DNA from: Streptantibioticus cattleyicolor NRRL 8057 = DSM 46488
Lineage (GTDB): Bacteria; Actinomycetota; Actinomycetes; Streptomycetales; Streptomycetaceae
Length of the DNA stretch: 64,000 nt
Reading direction: 5' to 3'
Assembly (NCBI RefSeq): GCF_000240165.1
Contig: NC_017586.1
Location: 4,663,228 to 4,727,227 of the forward strand
Shown: piece by piece, positions 14,657 to 22,936 of the stretch
How the letters are laid out: the number at the start of each line of letters is the position of its first letter
How positions within the stretch are numbered: the first letter of the stretch is position 1
Made by a program: the position numbers and the translations under genes
Notes under the pieces: generated by a model
The model's database searches: none
What the model saw: only the letters and a program-made list of their open reading frames with translations
What the model was told of the DNA's origin: nothing

Positions 14657-17035
14657 GTGGCCGCCGCTTCCCCGTCCCGACGGACGTTCCTCGCCGCGGT
14701 GTCCGGCGCGGCGCTCGCCCTCGGTGCGCCGTCCGTCGGCCACGCCGCGGCCGGCGACGAGTTCGACACCCTCAGGCTGCGCTGGAGGGACCTGATCCTC
14801 GGTACCGGCTACGACCCCGCCGCCCAGCCCTTCGCCGGGGCCCTGGCCGCCCTCGGGGCCACCGCGGCCGGGTACCACGCCGCCATGGCCCCGGCCGCGG
14901 GGTCGCTCTGGCCCGATCTGCCGCTGGCCGCCAACTCGGCGCACATCACGAGCAGTTGGGCCCGGCTGAACGCCATGGCCCAGGCGTGGGCGCAGCCCGC
15001 CACCGGGCACACCGGCGACGCCGAACTGGTCGCGGCGGTGGCCAAGGGGATGGACCACCTGTACGACCAGGTCTACAACGAGCGCACCAGCCCCTACGGC
15101 AACTGGTGGGACTGGCAGATCGGCAGCCCGCGGCTGAGCCTGGACACCGCCGTGCTGGCGCACGACGCCCTCACGGCGGGGCAGACCGCCCGGTGCGTCA
15201 GGGCCGTCGACCACTTCGTGCCCGACTCGGCGGTCGCCTCCTACAGCGGCACCAGCACCGGCGCCAACCGCACCGACCTGTGCCGGGTGCTCGCGGTACG
15301 CGGACTCCTCGGCCGCACCGCCGCCAAGCTGGCGCTGGCCCGGGACGCGCTCTCGCCGGTGTTCCCCTACGTCACCAGCGGCGACGGACTCTACGCGGAC
15401 GGCTCGTTCGTCCAGCACACGTACGTCGCCTACACCGGAACCTACGGCGAGGTCCAACTCGACGGCCTCGCCCGGCTGTTCGCGCTGCTGGCCGGGTCGA
15501 GCTGGCAGGTCACCGACCCGGCCCGGGGCCACGTGTTCGACGCCGTCGAGCACGCCTACGCGCCCTTCCTCCACGACGGCCTGGTCATGGACGTGGTCAG
15601 CGGGCGTGCCGTCAGCCGCGGGCTGGCGGCCGGCGACCCCGGCGGCGTACCCGCCGACGACCACCTGCGCGGCCACGCCATCATGGCCCACATCGTGATG
15701 CTCGCCGACAGCGCCGGTGCCGCGCGCCGCGACCGGTGGTACGGCCTGGTCAAGGGGTGGGTGGCCCGTGACACCTACCGCCCGGCGCTGACCGACCCGG
15801 GGCTCGGCGTGGCCGACCTCGCCCGGCTCGCCACCGCCGCCCGCAGCCGCGTCCCCGCCCGCCCCGAACCCGTCGGCCACCGGCTCTTCGCCGCGATGGA
15901 CCGCGCGGTGCACCGCCGCCCCGGCTGGACCGCCGCGCTGTCGATGTGCTCGCGCCGGATCGCGTACTACGAGACCGGCAACGGGGAGAACCCGTGCGGC
16001 TGGCACACCGGCGACGGGATGCTGACGTGGTGGGCGGGGGAGCGCGGCGGCGGCCAGTACAGCGACGGATTCTGGCCCACCGTCGACCCCTACCGGCTGC
16101 CCGGCACCACCGTCTCGCGCAAGCGGCTCGCCGACGGCGCGGGCGGCGAGTGGGGCGCGGCCCGCCCCGACACCGACTGGGCCGGCGGCACCACCGACGG
16201 GGAGTTCGCCGTGACCGGGCAGCACCTGGAGGGGCTCGACTCCACCCTGACCGCCCGCAAGTCGTGGTTCTGGCTGGCCGACGAGGTGGTCTGCCTCGGC
16301 GCCGGGATCACCTGCCGGGACGGCACGGGGATGGAGACCGTGGTGGACAACCGCGACCTCGGCGCCCACGGCACCCCCGTCCTCACCGTGGACGGCGTCC
16401 GGCAGCCCGGCGCGCAGGGCTGGACCGCGACCTTCCGGCACGCCCGCTGGGCCCACCTCGACGGCCACGGCGGCTACCTCTTCCCCGGCGGCACCCGGCT
16501 CTCCGCGCTGCGCGAGGAACGGACCGGCACCTGGCGCCGGATCAACCCGGGCGGCTCCACCGAGCCGGTCACCCGGCGCTACCTCACCCTGTGGACCCCG
16601 CACGGCACCGACCCGTCCGGCGCGGCCTACGCCTACGTGCTGATGCCGGGGGCGAGCAGGGACGCCACCGCCGCCCGCGCCGCCGACCGGGGCCATCTGC
16701 GGCTGCTGGCCAACTCCGGTCGCCGGCAGGCCGTCGAGGTGCCCGCCCTCGGCGTCACCGCCGCCAACTTCTGGACCGCCGGCACCGCCGCCCGGCTGAC
16801 CGTCACCGCCCCGGCCGGCGTCCTGCTGCGCCGCACCGGTGCCACCGCCCGGATCCACCTGGCCGCCCCCGACCGCACCGGCACCCCGGTCCGGCTGCGC
16901 TGGGCGCATCCGGTGCGCCGCGTGCTCTCCGCGGGACCGGGCGTCGAGGTGGTCCGCACCGCACCGGCGCTGGAGATCGCGGTGGACCCCGGCACCGCCT
17001 GCGCCACCCGCACCGTCGTGGTGCGCACCGGCTGA
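14657..17035 (+). CDS. Secreted polysaccharide lyase family 8 (hyaluronate/chondroitin/xanthan lyase type)
   Basis: The 792-residue protein begins with a twin-arginine signal (SRRTFLAAVSGAALALG, cleavage near GHA-AA), so it is folded before export. The N-terminal alpha/alpha barrel holds NWWDWQIGSPR, the catalytic region SFVQHTYVAYTGTYGEV (His and Tyr) and SRRIAYYETGNGENPCGWHTGDGM; beta-sandwich domains follow (about 420-790). Family 8 enzymes cleave hyaluronate, chondroitin or xanthan by beta-elimination. GTG 14657 is chosen because a perfect GAAGGAGGT lies 6 nt before it. The exact substrate cannot be told from sequence alone. Confidence 0.9.
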   Translation: MAAASPSRRTFLAAVSGAALALGAPSVGHAAAGDEFDTLRLRWRDLILGTGYDPAAQPFAGALAALGATAAGYHAAMAPAAGSLWPDLPLAANSAHITSSWARLNAMAQAWAQPATGHTGDAELVAAVAKGMDHLYDQVYNERTSPYGNWWDWQIGSPRLSLDTAVLAHDALTAGQTARCVRAVDHFVPDSAVASYSGTSTGANRTDLCRVLAVRGLLGRTAAKLALARDALSPVFPYVTSGDGLYADGSFVQHTYVAYTGTYGEVQLDGLARLFALLAGSSWQVTDPARGHVFDAVEHAYAPFLHDGLVMDVVSGRAVSRGLAAGDPGGVPADDHLRGHAIMAHIVMLADSAGAARRDRWYGLVKGWVARDTYRPALTDPGLGVADLARLATAARSRVPARPEPVGHRLFAAMDRAVHRRPGWTAALSMCSRRIAYYETGNGENPCGWHTGDGMLTWWAGERGGGQYSDGFWPTVDPYRLPGTTVSRKRLADGAGGEWGAARPDTDWAGGTTDGEFAVTGQHLEGLDSTLTARKSWFWLADEVVCLGAGITCRDGTGMETVVDNRDLGAHGTPVLTVDGVRQPGAQGWTATFRHARWAHLDGHGGYLFPGGTRLSALREERTGTWRRINPGGSTEPVTRRYLTLWTPHGTDPSGAAYAYVLMPGASRDATAARAADRGHLRLLANSGRRQAVEVPALGVTAANFWTAGTAARLTVTAPAGVLLRRTGATARIHLAAPDRTGTPVRLRWAHPVRRVLSAGPGVEVVRTAPALEIAVDPGTACATRTVVVRTG

Positions 17036-17102
17036 GGAACGGGCCACGGACGGTGACCAACGGCACAGATACCGACCGGTAACGTAACCGCCCCGGCGCC
17101 CC

Positions 17103-17108
17103 TAGAGT
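17103..17108 (+). promoter_or_regulatory. Candidate -10 box for the CitE/HpcH-like pair
   Basis: TAGAGT lies 68 nt before the ATG at 17176 and fits the TANNNT consensus. No convincing -35 box is visible. Confidence 0.35.
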
Positions 17109-17175
17109 GAGGGCCGGATGGCGCCGCCGGTACGCCGGCGGCCACCGCACCCCTCGATCCGACCAGGGAGACTGC

Positions 17176-18237
17176 ATGCGCTCTCCGAAGGACTTCTTCC
17201 GCCCGCTGGCCGTCGGTGCGCCGGCCCCGCTGCGCGAGGTGCCCTTCCGGCCGTCACGGATGATCCACTTCTTCGACCCGGGCAACGCGAAGATGGCGGC
17301 CAAGGTCCCCGACATCGCCCCCCAGGTCGACGTCCTGCTGGGCAACCTGGAGGACGCCGTCGCCGCCGACCGCAAGGAGGCCGCGCGGGCCGGACTGGTC
17401 GAGATCGCCAAGGCCGTCGACTTCGGCGCCACCCAGTTGTGGACCCGGATCAACAGCCTGGACTCGCCGTGGGTCCTGGACGACCTGGTCACCCTGGTCA
17501 CCGAGGTCGGCGACAAGCTCGACGTGATCATGGTGCCCAAGGTGGAGGGCGCCGAGGACATCCACTACGTCGACCGCCTCCTGGCCCAGCTGGAGGCGAA
17601 GGCGGGGATCACCCGGCCGATCCTGGTGCACGCCATCCTGGAGACCGCCACCGGCGTGGCCAACGTCGAGGAGATCGCCGGGGCGAGCCCGCGGATGCAG
17701 GGCATCTCGCTGGGCCCGGCCGACCTCGCCGCCAGCCGCCGGATGAAGACCACCCGGGTCGGCGGCGGCCACCCCGGCTACCTGGTGCGCGAGGACCCGC
17801 ACGGCGACCAGGACACCCCGCGCGCCACCTTCCAGCAGGACCTGTGGCACTACACCATCGCCCGCATGGTCGACGCCTGCGCCGCGCACGGGATCCTGCC
17901 GTACTACGGCCCGTTCGGTGACATCAAGGACACCACCGCCTGCGAGGACCAGTTCCGCAACGCCTTCCTGCTGGGCTGCGTGGGCGCCTGGTCGCTGCAC
18001 CCGGTGCAGATCGCCATCGCCAAGAAGGTCTTCTCGCCCGCCCCCGCCGACGTCGCCTGGGCCCGCAAGGTGATCGCCGCCATGGGCGACGGCACCGGCG
18101 CGGTGATGATCGACGGCAAGATGCAGGACGACGCCACGTACAAGCAGTGCCGGGTGGTGGTCTCGCTCGCGGACGAACTCGCCGCCCGCGACCCGGAACT
18201 CGCCGCCGCCTACGCCGCCGCGCAGGACGAGGAGTGA
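17176..18237 (+). CDS. mcl1: HpcH/HpaI aldolase (L-malyl-CoA/beta-methylmalyl-CoA lyase type)
   Basis: The 353-residue protein is a CitE-superfamily aldolase with [31 protein letters not shown] (metal-binding acid), TRIN (CoA Arg), [19 protein letters not shown] (metal-binding Glu) and [21 protein letters not shown]. The long insert with GGGHPGYLV and the C-terminal lid match malyl-CoA/beta-methylmalyl-CoA lyases of the ethylmalonyl-CoA pathway, which cleave to glyoxylate plus acetyl- or propionyl-CoA. ATG 17176 follows GGGAG. The next gene encodes the matching thioesterase type. Ccr and the mutases of the pathway are not in the window. Confidence 0.82.
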   Translation: MRSPKDFFRPLAVGAPAPLREVPFRPSRMIHFFDPGNAKMAAKVPDIAPQVDVLLGNLEDAVAADRKEAARAGLVEIAKAVDFGATQLWTRINSLDSPWVLDDLVTLVTEVGDKLDVIMVPKVEGAEDIHYVDRLLAQLEAKAGITRPILVHAILETATGVANVEEIAGASPRMQGISLGPADLAASRRMKTTRVGGGHPGYLVREDPHGDQDTPRATFQQDLWHYTIARMVDACAAHGILPYYGPFGDIKDTTACEDQFRNAFLLGCVGAWSLHPVQIAIAKKVFSPAPADVAWARKVIAAMGDGTGAVMIDGKMQDDATYKQCRVVVSLADELAARDPELAAAYAAAQDEE

Positions 18238-18245
18238 ACCACGCC

Positions 18246-19118
18246 ATGACCGAGCCCGACCCGCGTCCGCGCCGCAGCGTGCTCTACATGCCCGGGGCCA
18301 ACGAACGGGCCCTGGAGAAGGCGAAGTCCATCCCGGCCGACGCCCTCATCCTCGACCTGGAGGACGCCGTCGCCCCGGACGCCAAGCCCAAGGCCCGCAA
18401 GCGGGTCGCCGCCGCCGCGGCCTTGGGCGAGTACGGCCACCGCGAGGTCACCATCCGGGTCAACGCCCCCGGCACCGCCTGGCACGAGGACGACCTGCGG
18501 GCCGTCGCCGAGGCCGGGCCGGACGCCGTGGTGGTGCCCAAGGTCGAGTCGGCGGCCACCGTGCACGCCGTCGAACGCGCCCTGGAGGCGGCCGGCGCCC
18601 CGGACCGCACCGCGATCTGGGCGATGGTGGAGACCCCGCGCGCGATGCTCGACGCCCGCGCCGTGGCCGCCGCCTCCCAGCGGCTGACCGTCCTGGTGAT
18701 GGGCACCAACGACCTCGCCAAGGAGTTGCACGCCGAGCACGTCCCCGGCCGCGCCCCGCTGCTGACCGGGCTGTCGCTGGCGCTGCTCGCCGCCCGCGAG
18801 CACGGCAAGGTCATCCTGGACGGGGTCTACAACGACGTGAAGGACGCCGCCGGGTTCGAGGCCGAGTGCGTCCAGGGCCGCCAGCTCGGCTTCGACGGCA
18901 AGACGCTGATCCACCCGGCCCAGGTCGAGCCGTGCAACCGGCTCTTCGCCCCCTCCGCCGACCAGGTCGACCGGGCCCGGCGGATCATCGACGCCTTCGA
19001 GGAGGCCACCCGGGCCGGCCGTGGCGTGGTCACCGTGGACGGCCGGATGATCGAGAACCTGCACGTCGACGAGGCCCGCCGGGTACTCGCGCTGCACCGC
19101 GCCACCGGCGGGCGCTGA
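18246..19118 (+). CDS. mcl2: CitE/HpcH-family protein ((3S)-malyl-CoA thioesterase type)
   Basis: The 290-residue CitE-like protein has RRSVLYMPGANERALEKAKS, LILDLEDAVAPDAK, IRVNAPGT, VVPKVES, AMVETPRAML and VMGTNDLAKEL, then DGKTLIHPAQVE. Shorter than its upstream neighbour, it matches the second malyl-CoA lyase homologue that hydrolyses malyl-CoA to malate in the ethylmalonyl-CoA pathway. ATG 18246 is 8 bp after the previous stop, so the two are co-transcribed and translationally linked. A citrate lyase beta-subunit role is unlikely, as alpha and gamma subunits are absent. Confidence 0.8.
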   Translation: MTEPDPRPRRSVLYMPGANERALEKAKSIPADALILDLEDAVAPDAKPKARKRVAAAAALGEYGHREVTIRVNAPGTAWHEDDLRAVAEAGPDAVVVPKVESAATVHAVERALEAAGAPDRTAIWAMVETPRAMLDARAVAAASQRLTVLVMGTNDLAKELHAEHVPGRAPLLTGLSLALLAAREHGKVILDGVYNDVKDAAGFEAECVQGRQLGFDGKTLIHPAQVEPCNRLFAPSADQVDRARRIIDAFEEATRAGRGVVTVDGRMIENLHVDEARRVLALHRATGGR

Positions 19119-19150
19119 CACGCGCGGCCGGGCCGTGGAGGAGACCGGCC

Positions 19151-19185
19151 GCCCGGACGGCGGCACGCCGCCGCGCCGTCCGGGC
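19151..19185 (+). terminator. Hairpin after the CitE-like pair
   Basis: GCCCGGACGG pairs with CCGTCCGGGC around a GC-rich inner loop 32 bp after the stop codon. No T-tract. Confidence 0.6.
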
Positions 19186-19345
19186 ACCGGTCGAGTCCGC
19201 CGCACGGTGGTGCGGATGGTACAAACATCACCGCGTTCGGCGCAGCACGTGAGGCCATGTGCCGTGGGCCGACTGTGGAGACCCTCCATGAAGTCGCCTC
19301 GGACAGTGTGAGGATTCAACGCCGATTCCCGTGCCGGGGCGCTCG

Positions 19346-19351
19346 TAAGGT
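19346..19351 (+). promoter_or_regulatory. -10 box of a leaderless promoter for the carboxylase gene
   Basis: TAAGGT is followed by six nt and the ATG at 19358. There is no Shine-Dalgarno sequence, so the transcript most likely starts at the start codon. Confidence 0.6.
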
Positions 19352-19357
19352 CGGTAC

Positions 19358-20941
19358 ATGACCGTTGTGGACGAGGTGCCGGCCGAAGCGAGTGACGCGC
19401 GTGGGCGGGTGGCGGAACTGCACGCCATCCGCGAGCAGGTGCAGCGGGGCCCGAGTGACCGGGCCACCGAGGCGCAGCACGCCAAGGGGAAGCTGACCGC
19501 GCGGGAACGCATCGGGCTGCTGCTGGACGAGGGGTCGTTCCACGAGGTGGAGCCGCTGCGCCGGCACCGGGCGACCGGTTTCGGCCTGGAGGCCAAGCGC
19601 CCCTACACCGACGGCGTGATCACCGGCTGGGGGACGGTCCACGGCCGTACCGTCTTCGTGTACGCGCACGACTTCCGGATCTTCGGCGGCGCGCTGGGCG
19701 AGGCCCACGCCACCAAGATCCACAAGATCATGGACATGGCGATCTCGGCGGGCGCGCCGTTGATCTCCCTCAACGACGGCGCCGGCGCCCGGATTCAGGA
19801 GGGTGTCTCGGCGCTCGCTGGCTACGGCGGCATCTTCCAGCGCAACACCCGGGCCTCCGGGGTGATCCCGCAGATCTCGGTGATGCTCGGCCCGTGCGCG
19901 GGCGGCGCGGCCTACTCGCCGGCGCTCACCGACTTCGTGTTCATGGTCCGCGAGACCTCCCAGATGTTCATCACCGGCCCGGACGTGGTCCAGGCGGTGA
20001 CCGGCGAGAAGGTCACCCAGAACGGGCTCGGCGGCGCCGACGTGCACGCCGAGACCTCCGGGGTGTGCCACTTCGCCTACGACGACGAGGCGAGCTGCCT
20101 GGAAGAGGTCCGCTACCTGCTGTCGCTGCTGCCGCGCAACAACCGGGAGAACCCGCCGGCCGTCGAGCCCGCCGACCCCGCCGACCGGCGCTCCGAGGCC
20201 CTGCTCGACCTGGTGCCCGCCGACGGCAACCGCGCCTACGACATGCGCAAGGTGATCGAGGAGATCGTCGACGACGGCGAGTTCCTGGAGATCCACGAGC
20301 GCTGGGCGACCAACATCATCGTGGCGCTGGCCCGCCTCGACGGCAACGTGGTCGGCATCGTCGCCAACCAGCCGCAGGCGCTCGCCGGCGTGCTGGACAT
20401 CGAGGCGTCCGAGAAGGCCGCCCGCTTCGTGCAGATGTGCGATGCCTTCAACATCCCGCTGGTGACCCTGCTCGACGTGCCCGGCTTCCTGCCCGGCGTC
20501 GACCAGGAGCACGGCGGCATCATCCGGCACGGCGCCAAGCTGCTGTACGCCTACTGCAACGCCACCGTGCCGCGGATCTCGGTGATCCTGCGCAAGGCCT
20601 ACGGCGGCGCCTACATCGTGATGGACTCGCAGTCCATCGGCGCCGACCTGACCTACGCCTGGCCCACCAACGAGATCGCGGTGATGGGCGCCGAGGGCGC
20701 CGCCAACGTCATCTTCCGCAAGAAGATCGCCGAGGCCGACGACCCCGACGCCATGCGCGCCGCCATGGTCAAGGAGTACAAGTCCGAGCTGATGCACCCG
20801 TACTACGCGGCCGAACGCGGACTGGTCGACGACGTCATCGACCCCGCCGAGACCCGCTCGGTGCTCATCGGCTCGCTCGCCATGCTCCGCACCAAGCACG
20901 CCGACCTGCCGTCCCGCAAGCACGGCAACCCCCCGCAGTAG
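19358..20941 (+). CDS. Acyl-CoA carboxylase beta (carboxyltransferase) subunit
   Basis: The 527-residue protein is the carboxyltransferase of acetyl/propionyl-CoA carboxylase, making malonyl- or methylmalonyl-CoA from carboxybiotin. It has two crotonase-like halves: acyl-CoA pocket GAGARIQEGVSAL, then the oxyanion-hole GPCAGGAAYSPALTDF, and the second-half LLDVPGFLPGVDQEHGGIIRHGAK with RKAYGGAYIVM. It resembles actinomycete PccB/AccB more than essential AccD variants, but substrate choice needs the active-site residue to be modelled. The epsilon subunit follows 37 bp downstream; the biotinylated alpha subunit is elsewhere. Confidence 0.92.
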   Translation: MTVVDEVPAEASDARGRVAELHAIREQVQRGPSDRATEAQHAKGKLTARERIGLLLDEGSFHEVEPLRRHRATGFGLEAKRPYTDGVITGWGTVHGRTVFVYAHDFRIFGGALGEAHATKIHKIMDMAISAGAPLISLNDGAGARIQEGVSALAGYGGIFQRNTRASGVIPQISVMLGPCAGGAAYSPALTDFVFMVRETSQMFITGPDVVQAVTGEKVTQNGLGGADVHAETSGVCHFAYDDEASCLEEVRYLLSLLPRNNRENPPAVEPADPADRRSEALLDLVPADGNRAYDMRKVIEEIVDDGEFLEIHERWATNIIVALARLDGNVVGIVANQPQALAGVLDIEASEKAARFVQMCDAFNIPLVTLLDVPGFLPGVDQEHGGIIRHGAKLLYAYCNATVPRISVILRKAYGGAYIVMDSQSIGADLTYAWPTNEIAVMGAEGAANVIFRKKIAEADDPDAMRAAMVKEYKSELMHPYYAAERGLVDDVIDPAETRSVLIGSLAMLRTKHADLPSRKHGNPPQ

Positions 20942-20978
20942 TTCCGGGTACCGGAAGATTCCTGGAGGAGAGCATCCT

Positions 20979-21185
20979 GTGAGCACCCCCGCCGAGCCGC
21001 TCGTGCGCGTCGAACGCGGCCACGCCGAGCCCGAGGAACTGGCCGCCATCACCGCCGTGCTGCTCGCCCGCGCCTGCGCCGCCCGCCCGGCCCGCCCCGA
21101 GCCGGTACGGGCCGTGGCCCACTGGCGGCGCCTGGAGCGCAGCCCCGGCTTCCAGTCGGCCCACTCCTGGCAGGCCGTCGCCTGA
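20979..21185 (+). CDS. Acyl-CoA carboxylase epsilon subunit
   Basis: This 68-residue protein carries the family pattern VRVERGHAEPEELAAITAVL at residues 9-28 and the C-terminal WRRLERSPGFQSAHSW. Actinomycete acyl-CoA carboxylases use such small epsilon subunits to stabilise the alpha-beta complex. The GTG start at 20979 follows GGAGGAGAG. It is in an operon with the beta subunit. Confidence 0.9.
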   Translation: MSTPAEPLVRVERGHAEPEELAAITAVLLARACAARPARPEPVRAVAHWRRLERSPGFQSAHSWQAVA

Positions 21186-21209
21186 CGCGGCGCCCGCCCG
21201 AAACGCAGC

Positions 21210-21244
21210 AGGTCCCCGCGGACCGAAGTCGTCCGCGGGGACCT
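21210..21244. terminator. Bidirectional terminator between carboxylase and conservon 1
   Basis: A perfect 14-bp stem (AGGTCCCCGCGGAC / GTCCGCGGGGACCT) with a 7-nt loop sits between convergent genes. CTTCGTCGTT follows on the plus strand. Confidence 0.88.
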
Positions 21245-21261
21245 CTTCGTCGTTCCGGCGC

Positions 21262-21840
21262 TCAGCGCAGCCGGGCCATCAGCGCGTGCTCGACCAGGGT
21301 GATCAGCGCGCTCTTGGCCTCGCCGCGGTGGCGGGCGTCGGTGGTGATGATCGGGGTCTCCGGCCCGATCTGGAGCGCCTCGCGCACCTCTTCCGGGGCG
21401 TACGGCTGGTTGCCGTCGAAGCCGTTGAGGGCGATGACGAACGGCAGCCCGGAGTTCTCGAAGTAGTCCACCGCCGGGAAGCAGTCCGCCAGCCGCCGGG
21501 TGTCGACCAGCACGATCGCGCCGATGGCGCCGCGCACCAGGTCGTCCCACATGAACCAGAAACGATCCTGCCCCGGGGTGCCGAACAGGTACAGGATCAG
21601 GTCCTCGTCCAGCGTGATGCGGCCGAAGTCCATCGCCACGGTCGTCGTGGTCTTGTCCGGCGCGTGCGTCAGGTCGTCGATGCCCGCGGAGGCGGACGTC
21701 ATCACGGCTTCGGTACGCAGCGGGTTGATCTCCGATACGGCACCGACGAACGTGGTCTTGCCCACGCCGAAGCCGCCCGCCACCACGATCTTCGCGGAGG
21801 TGGTGGAGCGGGCTGCACCGCTAGAGCTTGCGAAGTCCAC
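21262..21840 (-). CDS. cvnD: Conservon GTP-binding protein CvnD (copy 1)
   Basis: The 192-residue Ras/MglA-like GTPase has the P-loop GGFGVGKTTFVGAV (22-35), DFGRITL, LFGTPGQDRFWFMW (switch II) and NGFD as the guanine-specificity motif. Conservon proteins are thought to form a membrane-associated complex similar to a eukaryotic G-protein-coupled receptor. The GTG start at 21840 overlaps cvnC by 20 bp. It is the last gene of the operon cvnA-B-C-D (read on the minus strand). It differs from the second cvnD (26436-27014) at only about 14 positions. Confidence 0.92.
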   Translation of the reverse strand: MDFASSSGAARSTTSAKIVVAGGFGVGKTTFVGAVSEINPLRTEAVMTSASAGIDDLTHAPDKTTTTVAMDFGRITLDEDLILYLFGTPGQDRFWFMWDDLVRGAIGAIVLVDTRRLADCFPAVDYFENSGLPFVIALNGFDGNQPYAPEEVREALQIGPETPIITTDARHRGEAKSALITLVEHALMARLR

Positions 21841-22381
21841 TGAGCACCCTTTCGAGCAGTGTCACATCTGGCTGTCCGCCGGCGGCTTCGTCGCCACCGG
21901 GCTGGTGGATGGCGACGAGTCCGGCCTCCGCCAGGTCGGCGACGAGGATTCGGGCGACGCCGAGGGGTATGGAGAGAAGAGCCGAGACCTCCGCGACCGA
22001 CTTGACCTCCCGGCACAGCTGGCAGATGCGCTGGTGCTCCGGCAACTGCCCGCGCAGCCGGCTGTCGTCGGCCGTCGTGGACACCAGCGCCTCGATGGCC
22101 AGCTGGTAGCGCGGCCTGGTCCGGCCGCCGGTCATGGCGTACGGGCGCACCAGCGGCTGCTGGTCGGAGCCGACCGGGGTGGGCCGCGCCCGGCGGCCGT
22201 GCCGAGGCGGCACCGGGCCGGGGGCGGGCGGCTCCTGCTGCCACCCGGGCCCGCCGTACGGCCCGGCCGTGCCGTACGGCGAGGCGGGGTCGGCCTGCGG
22301 GCTGGGCGCGGAAGGGAAGTTGTAGCGGTTCGGTGGCTGGTGCTGACCGCCGTACGGGTGTCCGCCTGGGGGCGTTGCCAC
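21821..22381 (-). CDS. cvnC: Conservon protein CvnC, DUF742 (copy 1)
   Basis: The 186-residue protein has a Pro/Gly/Tyr-rich N-terminal half (to about residue 75) and a C-terminal DUF742 domain, RPYAMTGGRTRPRYQLAIEA to the LLERVLSGLRKL end, which is predicted to hold a winged helix. GTG 22381 follows GGAGGAGGAA, and is preferred over the ATG at 22414 for that reason. It overlaps cvnD. DUF742 proteins always accompany roadblock and GTPase partners in conservons. Confidence 0.88.
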   Translation of the reverse strand: MATPPGGHPYGGQHQPPNRYNFPSAPSPQADPASPYGTAGPYGGPGWQQEPPAPGPVPPRHGRRARPTPVGSDQQPLVRPYAMTGGRTRPRYQLAIEALVSTTADDSRLRGQLPEHQRICQLCREVKSVAEVSALLSIPLGVARILVADLAEAGLVAIHQPGGDEAAGGQPDVTLLERVLSGLRKL

Positions 22382-22513
22382 GATTCCTCCTCCTCCTTGG
22401 CGGGTGCCGATCACCGTCCCGCCTCGGGACCGTCGGACCTGTCCGGCTGTTGATGCGCCTGAGGAACCTTACGGAACGTCGGCGCATCAGCGCACACATG
22501 TCCGGCAGTTGAA

Positions 22514-22936
22514 TCAGCCGAGCAGGCTTCCTTGCAGCTCAGCACGGAGATCAGGGGTGAGGACGCTGCCCGCCCGGTCGACGAGCAGCGCCATCTCGTA
22601 GCCCACGAGGCCGATGTCGCACTCCGGGTGGGCGAGCACGGCCAGCGAGGAGCCGTCCGAGACCGACATGATGAACATGAAGCCGCGTTCCATCTCGACG
22701 ACCGTCTGGTTGACGGAGCCGCCCTCGAAGATGCGCGAGGCGCCGGCCGTCAGCGAGGTCAACCCCGAGGCGACGGCGGCGAGTTGGTCGGCGCGGTCGC
22801 GGGGGAAGCCCTCGGACATGGCGAGCAGCAGGCCGTCGGCGGAAACCACCACGGTATGGGAGACCCCCGGGGTGTTCTCCACGAAGTTGGTGATCAACCA
22901 GTTCAGGTTCTGTGCCGCCTGGCTCATCGGACTCAA
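22514..22936 (-). CDS. cvnB: Conservon roadblock/LC7 protein CvnB (copy 1)
   Basis: The 140-residue roadblock/LC7 protein (NLNWLITNFVENTPGVSHTV, SADGLLLAMSE) is the likely regulator or scaffold for the CvnD GTPase. The start is either TTG 22936, 6 nt after AGGAG and abutting the cvnA stop, or ATG 22927. TTG has the better spacing; the same layout recurs in the second conservon. The protein differs from the other CvnB by one residue. Confidence 0.92.
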   Translation of the reverse strand: MSPMSQAAQNLNWLITNFVENTPGVSHTVVVSADGLLLAMSEGFPRDRADQLAAVASGLTSLTAGASRIFEGGSVNQTVVEMERGFMFIMSVSDGSSLAVLAHPECDIGLVGYEMALLVDRAGSVLTPDLRAELQGSLLG

